This document shows positions 36,828 to 43,471 of a DNA stretch of 64,000 nt, piece by piece. Made by a program: the position numbers and the translations under genes. The notes under the pieces were generated by a model. The model was not told the origin of the DNA. It did no database searches and saw only the letters and a program-made list of their open reading frames with translations. Origin of the DNA: Mechercharimyces sp. CAU 1602 (lineage in GTDB: Bacteria; Bacillota; Bacilli; Thermoactinomycetales; JANTPT01); NCBI RefSeq assembly GCF_024753565.1, contig NZ_JANTPT010000002.1, forward strand, positions 62,001 through 126,000, read 5' to 3'. Position 1 is the first letter of the stretch, and the number at the start of each line of letters is the position of its first letter.

Positions 36828-37247
36828 TTAACACGCAGATTGGAACTTTCGGAACCTAAGTGTCTGGAGAGCTTCCCTAGCTTTCAAAGCAAAGCGAATG
36901 GGGTTCTCTATTGATTGGGCGTGAATATACATGATGCTAGGACGATCGAAGATCCAGTGTTTGTGCATCGCCGCAATCGAGACATTATTTTTAAGATACG
37001 AGCGAACAAAAGAATTTACCTCTCCTTCAAACATCCCTGACTCACTCGTATTTAGTGACCGACCCCGGCAGTCGAGTGAGCCGAATGAAAATGCAAAAGA
37101 CTGTACATATGGGCTTCTCGTTTCTTGTCCTAAAATCGTGGTAGGAACATTTCGGAAAAGAAAAACAAAACAAGTCCCATCGATAATCTGAGGATTCCCT
37201 CCTAAGATCTTTCCATACACTTTACAAATGTCAGCAAAAGAACTCAT
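36828..37247 (-). CDS. DUF1259 (LppY/LpqO-type) protein
   Basis: The 139-residue protein shows the DUF1259 core: an acidic/hydrophobic 'E(V/L)NSFVRSYLKNN' helix, then MHKHWIFDRPSIMYIHAQS and a C-terminal NPIRFALKAREAL helix. These match the family's ALHNH....P..MY.H..G.G.P..LA..L..AL pattern. Actinobacterial members are lipoproteins; this one has no signal. It overlaps its paralogue upstream by an ATGA. Function is unknown. Its place between two SBBP-collagen genes suggests a link to them (inference). Confidence 0.7.
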   Translation of the reverse strand: MSSFADICKVYGKILGGNPQIIDGTCFVFLFRNVPTTILGQETRSPYVQSFAFSFGSLDCRGRSLNTSESGMFEGEVNSFVRSYLKNNVSIAAMHKHWIFDRPSIMYIHAQSIENPIRFALKAREALQTLRFRKFQSAC

Positions 37248-37714
37248 CTTCCTCTCTCCTCAATCTTTATATATTGTCTTTTGTGGACGGGTCGGGCAGA
37301 AAGGATATTAACAAAATTCCTGTTTTTTAATACTTGAAACACTCCTCTGCTTTTCAGAGCAAAGACAATGGGATTTTCTATCGACTGCCAATGAATATAG
37401 ATAACTAACGGTTTTTGAAATACCCAATGATTCTGGATCGGTGCGAGGGTAAAGTTGTTCTGCCGCAAAAATTGCAGAACAGGCTCCAGTTCCTCTTGCA
37501 ATAGCCCCAATACACCCAGATTAAGAGCAGTTGCATCACGATTCACCTTCCCAAAGGTAAAGATAGCAGGATATATTTGTGGACCTGCTGCCCTTCTATT
37601 CATTATGGTATTTGGAATAATCCTCAATAGCTGAACCCCACAGTTCCCATTTATAATCTTGGGCGCAAATCCAAGTACTTCCCCAAAGGATTGACACACT
37701 TGCTGATAACCCAT
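37244..37714 (-). CDS. DUF1259 (LppY/LpqO-type) protein
   Basis: The start at 37714 has GGAGG 8 nt upstream; the GTG at 37723 lies inside the ribosome site and is rejected. The 156-residue protein has the family core IQNHWVFQKPLVIYIHWQSIENP followed by a FALKSRGVF helix, and LQEELEPVLQFLRQNN before it. It is a diverged paralogue of the next gene, with which it is translationally coupled. No signal peptide, no recognisable catalytic motif beyond the conserved His and acidic residues. Confidence 0.7.
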   Translation of the reverse strand: MGYQQVCQSFGEVLGFAPKIINGNCGVQLLRIIPNTIMNRRAAGPQIYPAIFTFGKVNRDATALNLGVLGLLQEELEPVLQFLRQNNFTLAPIQNHWVFQKPLVIYIHWQSIENPIVFALKSRGVFQVLKNRNFVNILSARPVHKRQYIKIEERGR

Positions 37715-37740
37715 GAAATTCACCTCCGGAAAATTATGTT

Positions 37741-37790
37741 ATCAAACTCGATTTGGACTTAAGCTGAAACATCAGGGAATCAGGTAGAGC
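37741..37790. repeat. Dispersed intergenic repeat, copy c
   Basis: The first part (37741-37772) matches copy b at 29727-29756. The second part (37758-37790) matches copy a at 11381-11420. It thus links the two. Confidence 0.5.
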
Positions 37791-37881
37791 TTTTCCCCAA
37801 CTGATTGGAAAAACCCACTAATGAGAAGTAGGTGAAAACTATTACGAAAGATCAAAATATATCATTCCGATTCAGTTTCAT

Positions 37882-38151
37882 TTAGTATATGTATTTATTT
37901 TTTGTAAGTATGTGCTCATTCCACTTCTTATCTCTTTCATCATTCATACCATTGACCCATTTTAACATCGCTGTCTTCGATACGCTTATTTGCTCCGCTA
38001 TCCAACTTGCCATAATCTCATCAAATCCATCCATCCCGACAACAGCCCTTGTAACTGATTCTCTATCCAATCCATTAGATCGTCATCCGACCGCTCGTAT
38101 CTCATACGCCATGATCTCAATCAACCTGTGCACATTTACATAGATAGTCAT
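37882..38151 (-). pseudogene. Small gene interrupted by one in-frame TGA
   Basis: From an ATG at 38151 one frame runs MTIYVNVHRLIEIMAYEI, meets TGA at 38082-38084, then continues in the same frame for 67 more codons as GLDRESVTRAVVGMDGFDE and IMASWIAEQISVSKT to 37882. The helical, hydrophobic-patterned sequence on both sides looks like one 89-codon protein. I do not recognise a family. Either a recent nonsense mutation or two tiny ORFs would explain it. The wider gap 37791-38393 holds nothing else but a terminator. Confidence 0.45.
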
Positions 38152-38210
38152 CGTCCTTTCGTTTGATCATCTTCCTCACTACCACTCACTCTGAAAAAAA
38201 GGCATTAGAA

Positions 38211-38231
38211 AAGCATCCACACCGGATGCTT
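38211..38231 (-). terminator. Terminator of the 38394 SBBP gene
   Basis: An 8-bp perfect stem (38211-38218 with 38224-38231) is followed on the minus strand by a T-rich tail. Confidence 0.7.
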
Positions 38232-38393
38232 CACATCTTTAAATTAGTTCACGGGATCACTATTTCCTTATTTTACATGAAAATCATTTCCCCTACGACA
38301 TATCATCCTCCCACCTGCCTAAACGACTCAATTTACTCGCCACTTCTTCTCATTATAATTTCTCCCCATCCACACCTTGCAGTGATGCTTTCT

Positions 38394-40475
38394 CTACCCG
38401 TTAAACTCTCCTCCATCTCCACGCAAACCTCTTGCTCCTCTTGGACCACGCCGTCCTCTTAGTCCTCTTGGTCCTATTGGACCTTGTGCTCCAGTGGTTC
38501 CTGTTGGACCCGTCGCTCCTGTCGGACCGGTAGCACCGACGGAGGTAAGCGATCCTACTTTCGTGACGAAAGCGCTATTAATCCCTGGTGAGAAATTGGT
38601 CTCCTGAAACGCTTGAGAAGTGACTGGAAAATCCGTTGAAGCTGTAAAGCCAGCAAAATAAGCAGATCCCGCTGAATCTAGCACCACACCATTTCCACTT
38701 TCATTCTGACTACCCCCAAGGTAAGAGGAGAAAGAAATTCCCTGTCCAGAGTAACTCATTTGTGTGACAAAGGCATCAAAACTTCCCGCTAAGCTATCTT
38801 GAAAGGCATCCGTGGTAAGCGGAAAATCAGTAGAATTGGTATTCCCTATCACCCATGCCCCTCCAAACGAGTCTACAGCAATACCTCCTCTGCCCAAGGG
38901 ATTTTCTCGCTGACTTCCACCTAAGTAAGTGGAATAGACAAGCGCACTCCCACCTGGATTCAACTTTGTTACAAAAGCAGATTCAGGTCCAGGTCGAGTA
39001 ACTTGAAATGCATTATTTGTTGTTGGAAAGTCCACAGAAAATGTAAATCCTGTCACATACGCATAGCTAGCTTCATCCAAATCAATGCCTATACCGCCAT
39101 CTTGATTGGAACCACCTAGAAAAGTGGAATAGACGAGTGATGATCCAGTAGCATTCAACTTCGTAATAAATGCGTCAATCACTCCTGCAAACGTAACTTG
39201 AAAAGCGCCTGTAGTTATAGGGAAATCCGTTGACTGAGTGGAGCCAGTAACATAAGCTTGATCGCTATCATCCACAATGATATCACGTCCACTATCAATC
39301 GAACTCCCTCCTAAAAATGTAGAATAGACTAGATTACTTCCTGTTGTATTTAATTTAGTTACAAATGCATCTGAACTCCCTCCCAAAATCGTTTGAAATG
39401 CATTTGTTGTCGTTGGGAAGTCAGTGGATTGTGCTTCTCCAGTCACATAAGCATTGCCCTCCCCATCAATTGCTATGGCAGAACTTGAATCTAGCAAACT
39501 TGTACCTCCTAAATAAGTAGAATAGACAAGGGAAGTACCTGGGGCATTCAATTTCGTTACAAATATTGATCTTGGCATCGTCTGAAAGGCTCCAGAAGTT
39601 ACAGGAAAGTTACTCGAAAAAGTAACTCCCGTCACATAAGCACGATTAGCACTGTCCACAACGATACTTACTCCTAAATCATCAAGATCTCCTCCAATGT
39701 AGGTAGAGTAAATAAGGGAGGTACCACCCTTATTAAATTTGCTAACAAACACATCAGCAACACCCATAAACATGGTTTGAAAAGCCCCTGTTGTCACAGG
39801 AAAATCTGTGGAAGCCGTCTGTCCTACTACATATGCACTTTGTGCTTTATCCACCGCAATATCTTGCCCAGTATCTACTTCTGAGCCCCCAAGGTAAGTG
39901 GAATAAAAGACGACCGGATCAATGACAACCATTTGAGTAGAATCGTACTTCTCTTTATCTATTCCAAATTGAATAGACCCATCTTTGTTGAGCTCAAATT
40001 GTGTGCGAATGTACTTTTTTCCCTGTTTTGTCCACTGAAAGCTAATTGGTTTTTTTTCGCAGTAAACACCCTCATCTGTATAAATATATAAATCACCATA
40101 CTCGCCCAGGGTCACTCCATTTCCACCCTCATATTTCAGCCGAACATCTTCAACACGCGCCCCTGGATAAACAACCACATCATACTTCAGCCGCTCTTCA
40201 TCACTTAAGAACACCACATCAATCCCCTGCCATACGCTCTCATAGATGACACGTTTATATCCTCGTCCACTTAGCTCTAACCCTCTGGGAGCCACCCCAT
40301 CATGTGCATCCACAAACCGCAGTACCAACTCATCAGACCCCTCTATCGTAAACCGTACTCCCTCTGGCAGAAACGTATACAGGATTCCTTGCCCTTCTGC
40401 AACATAAGCATCCCTTTCACAACTGTCCCCTTGACACGCTTTGAACTGCAATTCAGCCTTCTGTATATTCTTCAT
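38394..40475 (-). CDS. SBBP beta-propeller protein with N-terminal domain and collagen-like tail
   Basis: The start at 40475 follows GGAGG by 8 nt; the ATG at 40490 is directly upstream of the site itself and is rejected. The 693-residue protein has an N-terminal beta-rich domain (KYDVVVYPGARVEDVRLKYEG near 100, ending VVIDPVVFYSTYLGG) and seven SBBP repeats with GAWVIG in blade 6. About 14 Gly-X-Y triplets then end in GDGGEFNG. It is the outermost and most distinct member of the minus-strand group. No signal peptide is present. Its promoter block is shared with the 34477 gene. Confidence 0.88.
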   Translation of the reverse strand: MKNIQKAELQFKACQGDSCERDAYVAEGQGILYTFLPEGVRFTIEGSDELVLRFVDAHDGVAPRGLELSGRGYKRVIYESVWQGIDVVFLSDEERLKYDVVVYPGARVEDVRLKYEGGNGVTLGEYGDLYIYTDEGVYCEKKPISFQWTKQGKKYIRTQFELNKDGSIQFGIDKEKYDSTQMVVIDPVVFYSTYLGGSEVDTGQDIAVDKAQSAYVVGQTASTDFPVTTGAFQTMFMGVADVFVSKFNKGGTSLIYSTYIGGDLDDLGVSIVVDSANRAYVTGVTFSSNFPVTSGAFQTMPRSIFVTKLNAPGTSLVYSTYLGGTSLLDSSSAIAIDGEGNAYVTGEAQSTDFPTTTNAFQTILGGSSDAFVTKLNTTGSNLVYSTFLGGSSIDSGRDIIVDDSDQAYVTGSTQSTDFPITTGAFQVTFAGVIDAFITKLNATGSSLVYSTFLGGSNQDGGIGIDLDEASYAYVTGFTFSVDFPTTNNAFQVTRPGPESAFVTKLNPGGSALVYSTYLGGSQRENPLGRGGIAVDSFGGAWVIGNTNSTDFPLTTDAFQDSLAGSFDAFVTQMSYSGQGISFSSYLGGSQNESGNGVVLDSAGSAYFAGFTASTDFPVTSQAFQETNFSPGINSAFVTKVGSLTSVGATGPTGATGPTGTTGAQGPIGPRGLRGRRGPRGARGLRGDGGEFNG

Positions 40476-40510
40476 CCCATATTCCTCCATCGAATGTTAC
40501 CATGATGCAT

Positions 40511-40548
40511 TATCCTATGCATCCAACTCCAACTTGGGCATGGGCAAA
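40511..40548 (-). promoter_or_regulatory. Conserved promoter block with sigma-K-like -10
   Basis: Minus-strand CATAGGATA (40511-40519) matches CATAnnnTA. The upstream TTTGCCCAT and CCAAGTTGG elements recur at nearly the same spacing before the 34477 gene. Confidence 0.45.
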
Positions 40549-40589
40549 GTCAAAAAAACACCCTCGTCATGAGCGTGCCAATCATCGTT

Positions 40590-40839
40590 GAAGGAAGGAA
40601 TACGATTGTGAGAAAAAAGATGCTGGCCGTCCATCACTACCTATCGCGGAATAATGTGTATATAAAGTATCGCCCTGTTCAATGAAAGACTGAACTCGAG
40701 CTGAAGATAGGAAGTGATATCATCCGGTCAGACGCTTATTTTGCGACAAGGGACGGTAAAACAATTCTTCCTTGAGGTAGACATTACACAAAGCATGCAC
40801 AAGATTAAAGAGTATAAGCGGGTATTAAATGATAATTGA
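40590..40839 (+). pseudogene. Decayed replication-relaxation family gene fragment
   Basis: One frame reads MLAVHHYLSRNNVYIKYRPVQ, a TGA (40683-40685), then KTELELKIGSDIIRSDAYF and ATRDGKT. The frame then shifts and continues as QFFLEVDITQSMHKIKEYKRVL up to 40839. This order (an NDVYIKYR-like helix, an IRPDAYF-like strand, a FFLEVDR-like strand, an IKEYKR-like helix) resembles the replication-relaxation proteins found on plasmids and integrative elements of Bacillales. One nonsense codon, one frameshift and loss of both ends mark it as a relic. The rest of the 40549-40998 gap is empty. Confidence 0.5.
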
Positions 40840-40998
40840 ATCCGTCCCTTGCTAGGTATAAAATGGATGTTAACAGGAGAATCTGTCCCACTTTCATAGG
40901 TGGAATCTTCGATCAGCCACATATATCACTGTGTGCGATGCATTCAGCTCGATTAATGAGTAACCTTTTAGTATTCACATTCTTGGAGAGATGTTAGC

Positions 40999-41826
40999 AT
41001 GAATATTATAGAAAAAAATTTATATACATTAAAATCCAAAAACAAAAATACCAAAATCATAGATTGTGATTGGAAAGATGATTATGGATTGTTAATGCTA
41101 ATTGAAGAGAACAACCAATTCATACTTAAAATCAATGACGGAACTATGTACTTGACCAACTTAGGTATTAGGAGATTCCATTCCCTCTTCATCAGATGGA
41201 TTGATAAATATCACTTTCTCATTGCTAATAGTAGAAATGAGGACAGAATGAACCTGCATATTTTTGATATGAATGGAATTAAACAAAATCATTTTAATTG
41301 TGGAGATGGCATTGAAGACATATTAGTCAATAATGAAAGTATATGGATTAGCTATTTTGACGAAGGTGTCTTTGGGGATAGTATAGGACATGAAGGTCTA
41401 ATACAATTTAACTATGAGGGTACACCAGTATTGAGATACCATACTGATTTACTGGGAGCTCCGCTTATAGATGATTGTTATGCCATCTGTAAAGGAAAAG
41501 GTTCTTCAATATGGATTTTCCCTTATAGTGATTTTCCTTTGCTCCAAATAGATTCATCTAGTAAAACATATACATCTTACAAAACTCCCAAGGAAGTACA
41601 CGGTTCATACGCTCTTTGCGCTCGAGGGAAAAACGCATATTTTCAAGGTTCGTATCGTCCTAAAGAACGTTTATATAGTTGGAGAATCGGTCAAGGTCGT
41701 CCAAAACCAATCGGAAATATTCCAGGCTATGTTCGGGGACTAGGTGACAATGAAACACATCATTTTTTATCCATAAATAATGATGACGTTAACGTCTATA
41801 GGATAATCAATCCCGAAGAGCATTGA
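40999..41826 (+). CDS. Hypothetical beta-propeller-like protein, AT-rich orphan
   Basis: The 275-residue protein has alternating short beta-strand segments and a WISYFDEGVFGD motif, seen in uncharacterised propeller-like bacterial proteins (from memory). No signal peptide is present. GGAGAG precedes the ATG. Its base composition and codon use (AAA, ATA, AAT rich) are clearly more AT-rich than the flanking genes, which suggests recent acquisition. It lies next to the replication-relaxation relic. Function is unknown. Confidence 0.7.
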   Translation: MNIIEKNLYTLKSKNKNTKIIDCDWKDDYGLLMLIEENNQFILKINDGTMYLTNLGIRRFHSLFIRWIDKYHFLIANSRNEDRMNLHIFDMNGIKQNHFNCGDGIEDILVNNESIWISYFDEGVFGDSIGHEGLIQFNYEGTPVLRYHTDLLGAPLIDDCYAICKGKGSSIWIFPYSDFPLLQIDSSSKTYTSYKTPKEVHGSYALCARGKNAYFQGSYRPKERLYSWRIGQGRPKPIGNIPGYVRGLGDNETHHFLSINNDDVNVYRIINPEEH

Positions 41827-41951
41827 AAGTACATAGGTAAAGAGGATATAAAATAATTGGCCAGATCAAGCTGGAGCCAAGTAAAATTTAGAAGCAAGAG
41901 ATTAAAAAAGTGTGAAAGATATGTTTATAAAATATATGAAACAAACAAGAG

Positions 41952-41973
41952 AGCACCCACAAGGTGCTTTTTT
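41952..41973 (+). terminator. Terminator of the 40999 gene
   Basis: AGCACC (41952-41957) pairs with GGTGCT (41963-41968) followed by six T. Confidence 0.7.
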
Positions 41974-42095
41974 AGTGGGGAGGGTAACGAATTAAAATTA
42001 AACTACCTTTATCCAAAAGGTGTGCCTAAGTAAGCGTGTCCACATTTGGCCCCCAATTTACTTTTTAGTGCTCCGTTAGTAACGTTTTCAAATAG

Positions 42096-42120
42096 AAAAA
42101 CCCCCGATTTCTCGAGGGTT
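42096..42120 (-). terminator. Terminator after tRNA-Ala
   Basis: The stem-loop with T-run on the minus strand is identical over 26 nt to the one at 29758. It lies directly 3' of tRNA-Ala. Confidence 0.75.
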
Positions 42121-42124
42121 GGTG

Positions 42125-42200
42125 TGGTGGAGCATAGCGGGCTCGAACCGCTGACCTCTACACTGCCAGTGTAGCGCTCTCCCAGCTGAGCTAATGCCCC
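42125..42200 (-). tRNA. tRNA-Ala (GGC anticodon)
   Basis: A 76-nt cloverleaf with encoded CCA. Acceptor GGGGCAT pairs with ATGCTCC. The anticodon stem CTACA/TGTAG carries loop CTGGCAG, so the anticodon GGC reads GCC/GCU. The T-arm has GGTTCGA. Confidence 0.95.
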
Positions 42201-42310
42201 ATAAAATAATCTTTTTCGAAAGACAAGATTTATACTACTACATATCTGATGCGATGTCAAGAAGTACATATCACTCACATTATACACAGATCTCATCATG
42301 ATCATATACA

Positions 42311-42338
42311 AAAAGACAGGACATTCACCCTGTCTTTT
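42311..42338 (-). terminator. Terminator between tRNA-Thr and tRNA-Ala
   Basis: A 10-bp stem (42311-42320 with 42329-42338) has a T-run on the minus strand, immediately 3' of tRNA-Thr. Confidence 0.7.
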
Positions 42339-42340
42339 CA

Positions 42341-42415
42341 TGGTGCTGGAGAAGGGAATTGAACCCCCGACCTACGCATTACGAGTGCGTTGCTCTACCC
42401 CTGAGCTACTCCAGC
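42341..42415 (-). tRNA. tRNA-Thr (CGT anticodon)
   Basis: A 75-nt cloverleaf with encoded CCA. Acceptor GCTGGAG/CTCCAGC. Anticodon stem ACGCA/TGCGT with loop CTCGTAA, giving anticodon CGT for codon ACG. T-loop GGTTCAA. Confidence 0.95.
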
Positions 42416-42448
42416 TTATTCACCTATGATCGCCATCAGACCCTCATG

Positions 42449-42477
42449 ATTATAGCATGCTTTGATAGAAGAGTCTA
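42449..42477 (-). promoter_or_regulatory. Sigma-A promoter of tRNA-Thr
   Basis: Minus-strand TAGACT (42472-42477), 17 nt, TATAAT (42449-42454) lies between tmRNA and tRNA-Thr. Confidence 0.6.
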
Positions 42478-42498
42478 TACTTGGACGGTCATTTATTA

Positions 42499-42866
42499 TG
42501 GTGGAGGCGAGCGGAGTTGAACCGCTGTCCGAAGACATCGCCACGTTAGATTCTCCGAGTGCAGTCGTTGTATTGAAGTCTCATCAGCCGAACTGCCCAA
42601 CGACAGGCTATTCGTCTGACCAGCTATCTATCATTCACTCGTCAGTCGATAGCACTCCTGACCAGCTAGTCCGCTAGATTATGAGACCCGGGAAAACACC
42701 ACACGGACGATGGTGGACCGGATCCTAGCTAGCTTAAATTAAGCAGCTAGAGCGTAATTGTTATCGTTGCCAGTTATATTAGGCGTTCGCGTTATTTACG
42801 AGGACGCTGCCCCTCGACTCGCTACTAACGCTCGATCTGTCCCCGTCGAATCCAATAAACGCCCCC
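42499..42866 (-). ncRNA. ssrA: Transfer-messenger RNA (tmRNA)
   Basis: The 368-nt RNA has tRNA-like ends: 5' GGGGGCG pairs with 3' CGCCTCC, then A and CCA. The 5' part contains GGATTCGACGGGG and the 3' part GGTTCAACTCCGCT. The tag reading frame (42739-42771 on the minus strand) encodes GNDNNYALAA, which with the charged Ala gives the degradation tag AGNDNNYALAA. It rescues stalled ribosomes together with SmpB, whose gene lies directly upstream. Confidence 0.96.
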
Positions 42867-42895
42867 GCGGGAATAAATCAACGTTTCAGGTACCT

Positions 42896-42924
42896 ATTCT
42901 ATCACAACTATCCATTAATGTAAA
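42896..42924 (-). promoter_or_regulatory. Sigma-A promoter of ssrA
   Basis: Minus-strand TTTACA (42919-42924), 17 nt, TAGAAT (42896-42901), ending 29 bp before the mature 5' end of tmRNA. Confidence 0.7.
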
Positions 42925-42933
42925 GGAGGAAGC

Positions 42934-43410
42934 CTACATCTGCCGTTCTTTCAGCTGTCTGCGAATCTCACGATCAGCATCCCGCTTTGCCACTGCTTGC
43001 CGTTTGTCATGCGTCTTCTTCCCTTTAGCTAGTGCTAATTGAATCTTGGCATAGCCATTGCGAAGGTGTAAATCTAAGGGGATTAAAGTATAACCCTTCT
43101 GTTTAATCAAGCCGATAAGCTTATTAATCTCCTTCTTATGGAGCAAGAGCTTACGCGTTCGTGTTGGATCGTGATTAAAGCGGTTTCCCTGCTCAAACGG
43201 ACTAATATGCATGTTGACTAACTTTACTTCACCACCGCTGACGAGCGCATGACTATCTTTTAAATTAACACGTCCCTGGCGGATCGACTTGATCTCTGTT
43301 CCTGTCAATACAAGTCCAGCTTCAAACGTTTCTTCAATAAGGTAATCATGACGTGCTTTGCGATTTTGTGCAATGACACGACTCCCTTTTTTCGCCAATA
43401 TTCTCACCAC
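42934..43410 (-). CDS. smpB: SsrA-binding protein SmpB
   Basis: The 158-residue protein binds tmRNA and carries it to stalled ribosomes. Family motifs are clear: [48 protein letters not shown] and the basic C-terminal tail [23 protein letters not shown]. The GTG start at 43410 is kept, but a TTG at 43398 (giving an N-terminus of [11 protein letters not shown], closer to B. subtilis) is a good alternative. It ends 68 bp before ssrA in the order rnr-smpB-ssrA. Confidence 0.95.
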   Translation of the reverse strand: MVRILAKKGSRVIAQNRKARHDYLIEETFEAGLVLTGTEIKSIRQGRVNLKDSHALVSGGEVKLVNMHISPFEQGNRFNHDPTRTRKLLLHKKEINKLIGLIKQKGYTLIPLDLHLRNGYAKIQLALAKGKKTHDKRQAVAKRDADREIRRQLKERQM

Positions 43411-43471
43411 CCACTACTGTTAGCTATACGGAGTTATATTTTAGCAAGAATATTGGCATTCCGTCAATAAC

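Noticed and set aside
40728-40922. Minus-strand 64-codon frame
   Set aside because: It is antisense to the replication-relaxation relic, has no ribosome site and no plausible protein features.
42453-43042. Plus-strand frames across tmRNA and smpB
   Set aside because: They are shadows of the tmRNA and the smpB coding sequence on the opposite strand.
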